Assembly (NCBI RefSeq): GCF_000756665.1
Contig: NZ_ARXV01000015.1
Coordinates: 1-64,000 of the forward strand
DNA from: Alcanivorax nanhaiticus
GTDB lineage: Bacteria; Pseudomonadota; Gammaproteobacteria; Pseudomonadales; Alcanivoracaceae
Length of the DNA: 64,000 nucleotides
Reading direction: 5' to 3'
The notes under the pieces are model-generated. The model saw only the letters and a list, made by a program, of their open reading frames with translations, was not told where the DNA came from and searched no databases. Positions 48,413-58,883 of the stretch are shown here, piece by piece (the first letter of the stretch is position 1; each line of letters begins with the position of its first letter). The position numbers were made by a program, and so were the translations under genes.

Positions 48413-48531
48413 CGTTCCAGCACCAATAATTTCATCCCCGCCGTTGGCAGGACAGTAAGTCTCTCGACGGTGAACTGACAAAAAACTGATTTGCATCAAG
48501 GCGGCGGGGTGGGGGCTGAACGACTATAGCG

Positions 48532-48610
48532 GCGGGACATGGTCCCGCTGCGTATGCTTCCGGTTGTCTCCGGAACATTTAAGGCCCCGCTTGCGGGGCC
48601 TTTTCTTTTT
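48532..48610 (+). ncRNA. Candidate small RNA: three hairpins ending in a terminator
   Basis: Three stems follow one another: GCGGGAC/GTCCCGC (48532-48548), TTCCGG/CCGGAA (48558-48575) and GGCCCCG/CGGGGCC (48583-48600), the last followed by TTTTCTTTTT. A TATAGC at 48525-48530 could be a -10 box, but no -35 box fits. It may equally be the structured 3' end of the upstream operon. Nothing coding is seen in 48413-48661. Confidence 0.4.
48583..48610 (+). terminator. Rho-independent terminator
   Basis: A 7-bp GC stem (GGCCCCG/CGGGGCC) with a CTTG loop and a T-rich tail (TTTTCTTTTT). It ends plus-strand transcription from the hydrolase/pyrophosphohydrolase pair, or from the candidate small RNA. Confidence 0.85.
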
Positions 48611-48627
48611 GAGCCGTAGTAGGCACA

Positions 48628-48650
48628 CATCACGCACCTCGCGCGTGATG
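48628..48650. repeat. Hairpin beyond the acyl-CoA reductase gene
   Basis: Perfect 8-bp arms CATCACGC/GCGTGATG with a 7-base loop, 12 bases past the minus-strand reductase stop. There is no T-tract. It probably marks the 3' end of the reductase transcript. Confidence 0.5.
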
Positions 48651-48661
48651 CATGCGGCGTC

Positions 48662-50668
48662 TTACCAGTGAATCCCCTTGAACAGTCGGGAGAAGGCCGC
48701 CTGTTCGCGGCTGATTTTCTTCGGCGTGTTTTCCTTGCCGCCCAGCGCTGCGGCGGAATCGGAGAACAGCTTGTAACCCGTGTTCATAATAGTCTCGGTG
48801 ACCTTGGGGGTGAGGAAGTGCATCACCTGGCCCATGATGCCCAGGTTGGTGGCGATGCGCTTGGGCTGTCGCACGATGGCGTCACAGATCATGTCGGCCG
48901 CCTGGGTGGGGCTGATGGTCGGCACATGGTTGTAGATTTTGGTGGGCGCGATCATCGGGGTGCGCACCAGTGGCATGTTGATGGTGGTAAAGCGGATACC
49001 CTCATGGGCCAGTTCGCTGGCCGCACAGCGGGTGAACGCATCCAGGGCCGCTTTGGAGGCGACATAGGCCGAGAAGCGCGGCGCATTGGTCAGCACACCG
49101 ATGCTGGAAATGTTGATCACATGGCCGCCGCCGCGCTCGATCATGCCGGGCATGAGCTGCATGATCAGGCGCAGAGCGCCAAAGTAATTGAGCTGCATGG
49201 TGCGCTCGTAATCATGGAAACGCTCAAAAGAATGCACCACAGAACGGCGGATGGAGCGGCCGGCATTGTTGACTAGCACATCCACATGGCCGTGGTCAGC
49301 AATCACTTGCTGCACCAGTTGATCGACGCTGTTCAGATCCGATACGTCACAGCTATAGGCCTGGGCTGTGCCGCCCAGTTGATCGATTTCGTGCAGGGTT
49401 TCATCCAGCTTTTCAGCGGTACGGGCAATAACCAGTACGGTAGCGCCGGCTCGGGCCAGCTTGAGCGCGGTAGCTTTACCGATGCCGGAGGTGGCCCCGG
49501 TCACCATGACGACTTTGCCTTCCACCCGTTCGGGAAGTGTGGGCAGGGGCTGCAGTTCATCTTTGCGCTCGCCGCGATCCGGGTCCAGATGGTTTTCCCA
49601 GAAGTCCCACAGCTGCTGAATGTAGCTCTGCAGCTCGGGGGCGTCGATATTGCTGTCTGCCAGTGCAGCTTTGGCTTTGCGGTTGTCATACTCGGTGGGA
49701 AAGGTCAGGAACTGCATGGCGGAGGGAGGAATGTCCAGGTTCTCCAGCGCCGCATTGAGCACCATCTTGGGGGTCATGGCGCTAACGCCTTTCTTGACGA
49801 TACCGGGAACGGCGTCAAACAGGCTGTTGTCCAGCTTGACCGGCCAGCGCGGAGCCTGAGCGGCCCCGGCAATCACATCCATCATCTCGCCGAGACTATA
49901 GGAGCGGTCGGCAGTGAGATGGAAACATTCGCCGTTGCCGTCTTCCTGGTGGGCAATGTGATCCAGAGCATCCGCGACGAAGTCCACGGGGACAATATTG
50001 AACTTGCCACCTTCCACGCCGATAAGGGGCATCCAGTTGGGCAGAACATCCTTGAGCTTCTGGATGAACTTGAACAGATAGTAGGGGCCGTCGACCTTGT
50101 CCATTTCGCCGGTTTCTGAATGGCCAACCACCATGGAAGGTCGGTAAATACGCCAGGGCAGGGTGCTTTCCTGACGTACCAGGGCCTCGGATTCATGCTT
50201 GGTGAGCAGGTAAGGGTCGTTTAGCCCGGTGGCTTCCTCGAACATGTCTTCGCTGAATACGCCATCGTAGAGGCCGGCGGCGGCAATGGATGAGACATGA
50301 TGGAAACAGCTTGCCTGAAGTTTTTCGGCCAACTTCAGGGTTTGCCGGGTACCTTCGATATTGGTGTAGCGCTGGGTGTTTTCGTCGGCGGTCAGGTCGT
50401 AGATGGCGGCCAGATGGAAGAAATGATCGACCTGGCCGGTCAGGTCGTCCTGATCGCGTTTGCTGACCCCGAGCAGCTTTTCATTGATGTCGCCGTGGAT
50501 GGCGACCAGTTGATCGGCGTCTACCCCCAGGCGACGACGCAGTGCGTCCAGCTTGTATTCAGAACCGGAGCGAACCAGCGCAAAGACGCGAGCATCCTCG
50601 CGCTTAAGCAGGCGAGCAACCAGAAAACGGCCAATGAATCCGGTGGCACCGGTAACGAAGTAATTCAT
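48662..50668 (-). CDS. Fatty acyl-CoA reductase (two SDR domains), wax ester pathway
   Basis: Reduces long-chain acyl-CoA with NADPH to fatty alcohol, the precursor of wax esters. The N-terminal extended SDR domain begins NYFVTGATGFIGRFLV and has the active-site YLLTK. The C-terminal classical SDR domain has VTGATSGIGKA and NNAGRSIRRS, with SAYVASK. Both the length (668) and long stretches (HHVSSIAAAGL, GHSETGEMDKVDGPYY, INISSIGVLTNAPRFSAYV) match the Marinobacter enzyme of about 661 residues that makes fatty alcohols. The ATG at 50668 has AAGGGG upstream. Its promoter overlaps a palindrome likely bound by the divergent TetR regulator. Confidence 0.9.
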   Translation of the reverse strand: MNYFVTGATGFIGRFLVARLLKREDARVFALVRSGSEYKLDALRRRLGVDADQLVAIHGDINEKLLGVSKRDQDDLTGQVDHFFHLAAIYDLTADENTQRYTNIEGTRQTLKLAEKLQASCFHHVSSIAAAGLYDGVFSEDMFEEATGLNDPYLLTKHESEALVRQESTLPWRIYRPSMVVGHSETGEMDKVDGPYYLFKFIQKLKDVLPNWMPLIGVEGGKFNIVPVDFVADALDHIAHQEDGNGECFHLTADRSYSLGEMMDVIAGAAQAPRWPVKLDNSLFDAVPGIVKKGVSAMTPKMVLNAALENLDIPPSAMQFLTFPTEYDNRKAKAALADSNIDAPELQSYIQQLWDFWENHLDPDRGERKDELQPLPTLPERVEGKVVMVTGATSGIGKATALKLARAGATVLVIARTAEKLDETLHEIDQLGGTAQAYSCDVSDLNSVDQLVQQVIADHGHVDVLVNNAGRSIRRSVVHSFERFHDYERTMQLNYFGALRLIMQLMPGMIERGGGHVINISSIGVLTNAPRFSAYVASKAALDAFTRCAASELAHEGIRFTTINMPLVRTPMIAPTKIYNHVPTISPTQAADMICDAIVRQPKRIATNLGIMGQVMHFLTPKVTETIMNTGYKLFSDSAAALGGKENTPKKISREQAAFSRLFKGIHW

Positions 50669-50763
50669 GATTAACCCCTTGTAGCTTCCCTGCTGTCGGC
50701 AAGCCCGACAGTCATGTGTTGTAGCGCTCTCTGATAATGCGCCGCCAATGCTGCGGGTGACAA

Positions 50764-50792
50764 ATTATCCCGCCTTACATTTGTAAGGTGAA
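50764..50792 (-). promoter_or_regulatory. Promoter of the acyl-CoA reductase gene with embedded operator
   Basis: Read on the minus strand, a -35 box TTCACC (50792-50787) and a -10 box GATAAT (50769-50764) are separated by 17 bases. A 16-base palindrome, CCTTACA-TT-TGTAAGG on the plus strand (50773-50788), fills most of the spacer. A repressor bound there would block RNA polymerase. The leader would be about 90 bases. Confidence 0.65.
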
Positions 50793-50806
50793 TTCTGTTT
50801 TAACTA

Positions 50807-50818
50807 ACAAGTGTTTGT
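50807..50818. promoter_or_regulatory. Second imperfect palindrome, possible regulator site
   Basis: ACAAGTGTTTGT has ACAA/TTGT arms like the nearby 16-base palindrome and lies 19 bases from it, between the reductase and regulator genes. Whether the same protein binds it is inference. Confidence 0.35.
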
Positions 50819-50905
50819 CAAAGATTATTTTGTAACCGCCGTGTAGTTGTAATCTGAACCGTTTTCATGGGATTATTAAAGCTTACAGTTGTTAGTGGAA
50901 CGGTC

Positions 50906-51538
50906 ATGGCAGAGACAGTGCGGCAGCGTCAGAAGCGGCAAACCCGTGAAAGAATCCTGGAGGCAGCGCGAACGCTGATGGCAGGGGGGCGTGGGCTGGA
51001 TAGCCTGGGGCTGCGGGAAGTCGCGCGTGAATGCGGTCTGGCTGCAACGTCGATTTATAATCACTTTCCGGATATGGAAGCGCTGGGGTTGGCATTAATC
51101 GATTCCTGCTGTTTTCGTTTGCGATCTGCCATGGAGTACGAGCGCCGCAGCATGATCGAAATTGGCCCGGCTCAGGCGGTAGACGAGCTGGTGGCTCGTT
51201 TTGTGCGCTATCTGGGCGAGAGCGGTAACGATTTTCGGTTACTGGTGCAGCAGCGGTTGGGGAATCATGATCGCTATCGGCTGCGAATCCAGAGGGAGTT
51301 GCAGTTGCTGGTGGACGAGCTGGCGGAGGATGTCCGCCAGGCGGTGTCTGCCCGTGGCGGTGAGGCGGTGCCTGCCGAGCAGGAGGCGGAGGCGGTCATT
51401 GCGATCATGTTCGGGGTGGGGATCTCTATGCTCGACAGTAGCGCTGCGGCCTGCAGGGTGTTGGCTGATCATGCCCGCCTTCAGCTACAGATGCTGGTAT
51501 TGGGTGGGAGGGCAATGGCATCAGGAAAACGGCTGTAA
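50906..51538 (+). CDS. TetR-family regulator, FabR/DesT-like
   Basis: The N-terminal TetR HTH (RERILEAARTLM, then LGLREVARECGLAATSIYNHF) is followed by a ligand-binding domain whose FRLLVQQRLGNHDRYRLRIQ and LVDELAEDV resemble FabR, the unsaturated fatty-acid repressor that senses acyl thioesters. The ATG at 50906 gives 210 residues; an ATG at 50867 would add 13 residues of no family likeness. It is divergent from the acyl-CoA reductase gene, so control of wax-ester precursor synthesis by acyl-chain status is a reasonable inference. Confidence 0.85.
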   Translation: MAETVRQRQKRQTRERILEAARTLMAGGRGLDSLGLREVARECGLAATSIYNHFPDMEALGLALIDSCCFRLRSAMEYERRSMIEIGPAQAVDELVARFVRYLGESGNDFRLLVQQRLGNHDRYRLRIQRELQLLVDELAEDVRQAVSARGGEAVPAEQEAEAVIAIMFGVGISMLDSSAAACRVLADHARLQLQMLVLGGRAMASGKRL

Positions 51539-51706
51539 CCTCACGGTTTGTGATGTGTTTCATGGGTTTTGTCTTCTGATTGCACTATAACGGTGCGATC
51601 TTGAGCCGACCCTTACTGCGCTTCTGGATGGTGTCTTTCGGTGCCGTTGAGGTCTGGCTGAAACCTGGTATTTCCCATGGATGGGTGAGCCTTACAGGAG
51701 TTGGCA

Positions 51707-52024
51707 ATGAGTTTCGATTCGAGAGACCCCTACGATGCTGCCGCGTTGTATGACATGTGGCTCAACTGTAGCCGTTGCCCGACCACTTTTGATTTTGAAC
51801 CGGGCGGTAATATCGATCTGGATTACTATCATCGGATTGGTCAGCAGGCCCGTCGGGATCGTTGGGCCGTTTTGCCTGCTCGCAGCCAGGGCAGCGAATT
51901 GATCTTTACGGTCCTGTGCCCCGATTGTGCCCTGCGCTTTGGTGTGCAGGGTTTTGAGGGGCGCCTGGATGGTGCCGAGCCCGTGATCGACCAGATCTGC
52001 GAGGCGATGCTCAAGGTTTCTTGA
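51707..52024 (+). CDS. Small putative zinc-ribbon protein
   Basis: A 105-residue protein with two Cys pairs, CSRC (near residue 22) and CPDC (near 71), spaced like a split zinc ribbon. No family is recognised. There is no signal peptide. AGGAG lies six bases before the ATG at 51707, which is better than an in-frame TTG at 51701. It stands alone between the regulator and nitroreductase genes on the same strand. The 168-base gap upstream shows no other gene. Confidence 0.65.
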   Translation: MSFDSRDPYDAAALYDMWLNCSRCPTTFDFEPGGNIDLDYYHRIGQQARRDRWAVLPARSQGSELIFTVLCPDCALRFGVQGFEGRLDGAEPVIDQICEAMLKVS

Positions 52025-52133
52025 CCGTCTTTGTTTGTTGTCCTCGCGCTGAGCGTTCCTGTCATCGCCTCCTTTCTCCCGGCTCGCTAGACTGCACTCG
52101 CCCGTCTTTATTGAAACGCAGTCAGGAGCTTCC

Positions 52134-52811
52134 ATGAACGCCGATTCGATTACCCTTGCCGATGCGCTCAAGCAGCGCCGTTCTGTGCGTGGTTTTATGG
52201 ACAAGCCTGTTCCCCAGTCGGTCCTGGAAGAGGTGTTTTCACTGGCCCAGCACGCACCGTCCAACTGCAATATCCAGCCCTGGCAGGTGTGGGTGGCCAG
52301 CGGTCAATCCAGAGACACCTTGCGCGAGCGGATGGTGGACAAGGTTAGTCGTGGGGTGCCGTTTGAGCCGGACTATGACAGTCTTCCCCGCTTTGAGGGA
52401 GTGTACCGGGAGCGTCAGGTGGAGTGCGCCATGGCGCTTTACGGCAGCATGGGGATCGCACGTGAGGACCGGGATGGCCGGCGCCGTGCGGAGCTGCGCA
52501 ATTTCCAGTTGTTTGATGCTCCCCATGTCGCTTTTATTGGCATGGACAAGGCCTTTGGTGTAACGGTGGCGCTGGATGTGGGTATGTACATCCAGTCACT
52601 GTTGTTGACCATGAGCGCTTACGGGCTGGGAGCTTGTGCCCAGGGTAGCATGCGCTATTACCCGCAAGATGTGCGCGAGATTCTGGGCATTCCAGATAGC
52701 TCGGCCATCGTGTTGGGTATCAGTTTTGGTTATGAAGACCCGGATGTGGCTGCCAACAAGACCCGCGTTGGCCGTGCCCCTCTGCAGGATTCTGTTCGCT
52801 TCTGCGGCTGA
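52134..52811 (+). CDS. Nitroreductase family protein
   Basis: FMN-dependent NAD(P)H oxidoreductase of 225 residues. The family signatures are RRSVRGFMDKPVP (FMN phosphate contact) and APSNCNIQPWQVWV. Late residues MYIQSLLLTMSAYGLGAC and GIPDSSAIVLGISFGY correspond to the dimer and FMN-binding regions. The physiological substrate is unknown. The ribosome-binding site is AGGAG ahead of the ATG at 52134. Confidence 0.9.
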   Translation: MNADSITLADALKQRRSVRGFMDKPVPQSVLEEVFSLAQHAPSNCNIQPWQVWVASGQSRDTLRERMVDKVSRGVPFEPDYDSLPRFEGVYRERQVECAMALYGSMGIAREDRDGRRRAELRNFQLFDAPHVAFIGMDKAFGVTVALDVGMYIQSLLLTMSAYGLGACAQGSMRYYPQDVREILGIPDSSAIVLGISFGYEDPDVAANKTRVGRAPLQDSVRFCG

Positions 52812-52888
52812 GCAAGGACGTGGGGCCGCCAGCGAGCGCATGAAAAATGTGCTATCATGTTCGTTTTCCTCAAGCGGTTACCCTTTCC

Positions 52889-53251
52889 ATGATCATTGTC
52901 AAAGGCTCATTCCCTATCAAGGCAGACCAACAGCCGGTTGCACTGGATCTGGTGCAGTCTCTGGCCAGTGCCTCACGCAAGGAGCCAGGCTGTCTGTCCT
53001 ATGAGGTGTATGTGCAGGCAGACGAGCCGCGAGTGATCATGGTATGGCAGCAGTGGAGCAGCCTGGATGCGCTGGAGCTCCACTTTGGTTCGGATCATGT
53101 GGATGCGTTTCTGGATGCAATACCTGACTTGATTGATGGCGATGTGCAGTCTGCCCGTTATGATGTGACCAGCGTGGACGGCGAGCCGGTTATCGAGGAA
53201 GCCAAGGAAATCGCCCCGGTGGTATTGGCGGGTAATATTACGGTTCATTGA
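52889..53251 (+). CDS. Antibiotic biosynthesis monooxygenase (ABM) fold protein
   Basis: A 120-residue dimeric ferredoxin-like-fold protein. The N-terminal strand MIIVKGSFPIK, the helix ALDLVQSLASASRKEPGCLS with SYEVYVQADEP, and VWQQWSSLDALELHFGSDHV follow the ABM pattern of quinol monooxygenase (YgiN-like) proteins. Substrate unknown. The ATG at 52889 has a poor ribosome-binding site. An ATG at 52847 in frame would add 14 residues unlike the family. Confidence 0.8.
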   Translation: MIIVKGSFPIKADQQPVALDLVQSLASASRKEPGCLSYEVYVQADEPRVIMVWQQWSSLDALELHFGSDHVDAFLDAIPDLIDGDVQSARYDVTSVDGEPVIEEAKEIAPVVLAGNITVH

Positions 53252-53269
53252 TCCTTGGTGGTTTCTGCC

Positions 53270-53299
53270 GCCATCCCCCTGACGGCCATCCCCCTGACG
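53270..53299. repeat. Tandem duplication of a 15-base unit
   Basis: Two perfect adjacent copies of GCCATCCCCCTGACG between the ABM-fold gene and the moxR-like gene. Probably a slippage duplication. Confidence 0.7.
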
Positions 53300-53369
53300 A
53301 ATGTCGTTTCCAGCCCGTGTCAGCCTTTCTGTACTGGGTTAACCTGTACTTCCCGGTGCAGGAGCCTTC

Positions 53370-54299
53370 ATGAAAACCCGAATTGATTCTGTTGAAGACA
53401 TTACCCGCAGTTTTGCCGAGCAAGGTTATATCTGTAATGACCAGATTGCCTTGGCGATCTATCTGGCTGCCCAGCTACACAAGCCTGTGTTGGTGGAGGG
53501 GCCGCCAGGGGTTGGCAAGACCGAGCTGGCCAAGGCGGCAGCGGCGTTTCTGGAAGCGCCTCTGATTCGCCTGCAATGCTATGAAGGACTGGATGAAAGC
53601 CGGGCATTGTATGAATGGAAGTATGGCAAGCAACTACTCTACACCCAGTTGTTGCGTGACAAGCTCGGCGGCATGCTGGCGGATACCGATAGTCTTGAAG
53701 CAAGCATGGCCCGGCTTGGCGATCTCGGTGAGGCTTTCTACAGCGATACTTTTCTGGAGCCGCGCCCGTTGCTGCAGGCGTTACGCAGCGATGAACCCGC
53801 CGTGCTGTTGATTGATGAAATCGACAAGGCGGATCAGGAGTTCGAGGCATTTCTGCTGGAGCTATTGTCGGATTTCCAGATCTCGATTCCCGAGATGGGT
53901 ACGGTCACGGCCCGGCATCAGCCTTTGGTGCTGCTCACCAGTAATGATCAGCGAGAGCTGTCTGATGCGCTCAAACGCCGCTGTCTTCATCTCTATATTC
54001 CCTACCCGGAGGCGGCCCATGAAGCGGCGATTGTGGCGGCCCGTGTTCCTGAGCTGGAAGCGGAGTTGCGAGAGCAGCTGGTGGCGTTCATCCAGTATCT
54101 GCGAGAGCAGGAAATGAAAAAACTTCCGGCTATTTCTGAAACGTTGGATTGGGCTCGGGCATTGGTATTGCTGCATGCAGACAGTCTTGAACAAGACATG
54201 GTCGCCGATACCCTCAACCTGGTACTGAAGACCGAGCAGGACGTGACGTTGGCAAGAGAGTTATTGCCTGCCTGGCTGCGCAAGTTCGGGAAGCGCTGA
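53370..54299 (+). CDS. MoxR-family AAA+ ATPase
   Basis: Chaperone-like AAA+ ATPase of 309 residues with Walker A GPPGVGKTELAKA, Walker B LLIDEIDKAD, sensor 1 LTSND and an arginine finger region (ALKRRCLHLYIPYP). MoxR proteins act with VWA-domain partners in metal-centre insertion or complex maturation. Its stop overlaps the start of the VWA gene (TGATG), so they are coupled; the pair resembles CoxD/CoxE. No carbon-monoxide dehydrogenase gene is near. The ribosome-binding site is AGGAG. Confidence 0.9.
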   Translation: MKTRIDSVEDITRSFAEQGYICNDQIALAIYLAAQLHKPVLVEGPPGVGKTELAKAAAAFLEAPLIRLQCYEGLDESRALYEWKYGKQLLYTQLLRDKLGGMLADTDSLEASMARLGDLGEAFYSDTFLEPRPLLQALRSDEPAVLLIDEIDKADQEFEAFLLELLSDFQISIPEMGTVTARHQPLVLLTSNDQRELSDALKRRCLHLYIPYPEAAHEAAIVAARVPELEAELREQLVAFIQYLREQEMKKLPAISETLDWARALVLLHADSLEQDMVADTLNLVLKTEQDVTLARELLPAWLRKFGKR

Positions 54300-55666
54300 T
54301 GCTGTCTCGCCGCCTTTCGGAATTTGTTCAGGCCCTGAGAGGGGCTGGGCTGAGAATCTCTCCGGATGAGGCGGCCATCGCCATGCAGGCGGTGGCGCTG
54401 GTGGGTTACGAGCCCCGGCAGCAATTTCATGATGCCCTGTCAGTGAGTCTGCTCAAGGACGAGCAGCAGCGAACGGCGTTTGAAGAGACCTTCCAGCGCT
54501 ACTTCGAGGGACAAGGAGAGCGGCGGGATGCCTCGGCCGGGGAGGGCGCTGAGCCGGTTAAAGGCATGCCGGATGCGTTGTCTGCTGCGACAGAAGAGAG
54601 CGGCGAGCTTGCCCCCGGACTGGAAGCGTTGCTTGCTGCCAGTGCAGAGCAGCTGCAGCAGCGCATGGCGGAAGCTGCTGCCGCGATGGACTTTACCCAG
54701 ATGCAGGTGATTACCCAGCAGGGGCTCTACACGCGGCGGTTGCTCATGAATATGGGCATGGGGGCGGTGGATGAGCGAATCTTGCAGCTCAGTGAGGGAG
54801 GCGTTACTAGCGAGGCGCGGGCTGATGACTTGCGGGAATGGCGAGGCCAGGTGCGTGAACAGGCTGCCAGCCTGGTTCGTCGGCAATTCCTGCTGCATGG
54901 TGCGGCGCGTGGGCGTGAATTGCGTGAGCAGACCATGCGGCAAGTGTCGTTTCGGGATCTACGTGAGTTTCGAGAAGTCAAAACGCTGGTTCGCAAGATG
55001 GCCCGACGATTGGCCAGCGCTCATCAGCGCCGTTTGAAAATTGCCAAACGGGGTCAGCTGGATGCCCGCCGTACCCTGGGGCGCAGCATTCGGCATGATG
55101 GCGTGCCGGCCACTCTGGTGTGGCGGCGTCGGCCTCCGCACAAGAGTCGGGTGATGGTGATTTGTGATGTGTCCAGTTCGGTAAGTGAGGCTGCTCGCTT
55201 TCTGCTCCAGTTTCTTTATGCGCTGAATGATGTCTTGCCGCGAGTGCGCAGCTTTGCGTTTGCGTCGCGCTTTGATGAAATCAGTGAAGACTTCCAGCGT
55301 TACTCGCCGGATGTGGCGGTGGCCAGGGTGCTGGATCGTCTCTCCGGTAGTGGTACCGATTACGGGGAAATGCTGGAGGGGTTCCTGGGGCTGTGCGAGG
55401 GGCAGCTGGATCGCCATACCACGGTGATTATCCTCGGTGATGCGCGTAATAATTATTTGCCTGAGCGGGCAGAGCTGCTGGGGCAGGTGCGCCGCAGGGT
55501 AAAACAGATCTGGTGGCTGAATCCGGAATCCCGCAACCAGTGGAATAGTGGTGATGCGGTCATGGCCAGTTATTTGCCGCATTGCCGTGTGGCCCGCCGG
55601 TGCGCCAACCTCAATGATCTGGAGCGTGTGGTAGATGGGCTGCTGGGTAGTTTGCGCGCCGAGTAA
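54299..55666 (+). CDS. VWA domain-containing protein, CoxE-like
   Basis: Partner of the preceding MoxR ATPase. An N-terminal helical region (LSRRLSEFVQALRGAGLRIS, typical of CoxE-like proteins) is followed by a variable middle and a C-terminal von Willebrand A domain. Its metal site is DVSSSV (DxSxS), with SGTDYG and ILGDARNN completing the MIDAS pattern. Length 455 residues, no signal peptide. Target complex unknown. Confidence 0.88.
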   Translation: MLSRRLSEFVQALRGAGLRISPDEAAIAMQAVALVGYEPRQQFHDALSVSLLKDEQQRTAFEETFQRYFEGQGERRDASAGEGAEPVKGMPDALSAATEESGELAPGLEALLAASAEQLQQRMAEAAAAMDFTQMQVITQQGLYTRRLLMNMGMGAVDERILQLSEGGVTSEARADDLREWRGQVREQAASLVRRQFLLHGAARGRELREQTMRQVSFRDLREFREVKTLVRKMARRLASAHQRRLKIAKRGQLDARRTLGRSIRHDGVPATLVWRRRPPHKSRVMVICDVSSSVSEAARFLLQFLYALNDVLPRVRSFAFASRFDEISEDFQRYSPDVAVARVLDRLSGSGTDYGEMLEGFLGLCEGQLDRHTTVIILGDARNNYLPERAELLGQVRRRVKQIWWLNPESRNQWNSGDAVMASYLPHCRVARRCANLNDLERVVDGLLGSLRAE

Positions 55667-55675
55667 CGTCTGTGA

Positions 55676-58093
<2,418 letters not shown>

Positions 58094-58208
58094 TCCCGAT
58101 CCTGTTATTTGCTGTTATCTGGATCTGTTCAGGGGCCTTGATGTGAGCGGCGTTGAGTCACTCTCTGCCCTGATCCTCTCTAATTTTACAGAATTTACCG
58201 GAATAACT

Positions 58209-58236
58209 GGAACATTGCTTCTGACCGGGTCTCGAA
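58209..58236 (+). promoter_or_regulatory. Sigma-E/AlgU-like promoter of the outer-membrane protein gene
   Basis: GGAACAT (58209-58215) and TCGAA (58232-58236) are separated by 16 bases, close to the extracytoplasmic sigma-E/AlgU consensus (GGAACTT, about 16 bases, TCnAA). A transcript start near 58243 would leave a leader of about 24 bases with AAAAGGAG before the ATG. Confidence 0.55.
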
Positions 58237-58266
58237 ATAGGTGACTTAACGGAAAAGGAGTCTGAA

Positions 58267-58818
58267 ATGAAAGTTATCATGCGCGGAGCGCTTTTGCTGT
58301 CCTGTTCACTGTTTGTCACCCAGGGAGCCTGGGCCGCGGGGCCTTACATCGGCGGCAACTACAGTCAGATCCAGTATGACAACGAAGAGTTTGATACCGA
58401 CACCCTCAAAATTGACGCCGCCACGCTGAATGCGGGGCTGGAGCTGACAGAGTTTTTCGCCATCGAGGCGCGAGGTGGTGTGGGCCTGGATGAAGATTCC
58501 CAGGGAATCGCCGATTTCGAGCTGGATCATCTGTATGGCGGCTATCTGAAGCTGGGCTTGCCAATCAGTGAGACCGTGCGGCCCTATGTCATTGGTGGTT
58601 ATACCAAGGCGAAAGGGACCGTGTCCGTGGATGGCGATATTGCCGGCGTCAGTTATTCCTACAGCGACTCTGAGAACTTTGAAGATGAGTCCTATGGTGC
58701 TGGCCTGGACATGAATATTACCGATACGCTTGGCGCGAATCTGGAATATATGCGCTATATCGATACCGATGAGGAAGAGATTTCCGGTATCAGTGTCGGG
58801 TTGCGCTCGGCATTCTGA
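58267..58818 (+). CDS. Outer-membrane beta-barrel protein (OmpA/OmpW-like small barrel)
   Basis: A 183-residue protein with a signal peptide cut near AWA-AGPYIG. Alternating hydrophobic strands typical of an eight-stranded barrel include LYGGYLKLGLPI and RPYVIGGYTKA, and the C-terminal Phe (VGLRSAF) is the usual outer-membrane insertion signal. It is rich in Asp and Glu in the predicted loops. Function unknown. AAAAGGAG precedes the ATG, and a sigma-E-like promoter lies upstream. Confidence 0.85.
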   Translation: MKVIMRGALLLSCSLFVTQGAWAAGPYIGGNYSQIQYDNEEFDTDTLKIDAATLNAGLELTEFFAIEARGGVGLDEDSQGIADFELDHLYGGYLKLGLPISETVRPYVIGGYTKAKGTVSVDGDIAGVSYSYSDSENFEDESYGAGLDMNITDTLGANLEYMRYIDTDEEEISGISVGLRSAF

Positions 58819-58823
58819 GTGAT

Positions 58824-58866
58824 TTCCCGCCAGGAGGGCGACAAGGTTGGACGCGCCTGGCGGGAA
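58824..58866. repeat. Hairpin between convergent genes
   Basis: Perfect 11-bp arms TTCCCGCCAGG/CCTGGCGGGAA with a 21-base loop, placed between the outer-membrane protein gene and the convergent ABC1 kinase gene. A shared transcript end is likely, although neither side has a T-tract. Confidence 0.6.
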
Positions 58867-58883
58867 CGCCTTCTTGCGTGACG

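Noticed and set aside
48220..48435. Minus-strand frame giving a repetitive Phe/Arg/Val/Ser peptide
   Set aside because: It is only the translation of the heptamer repeat and has no ribosome-binding site.
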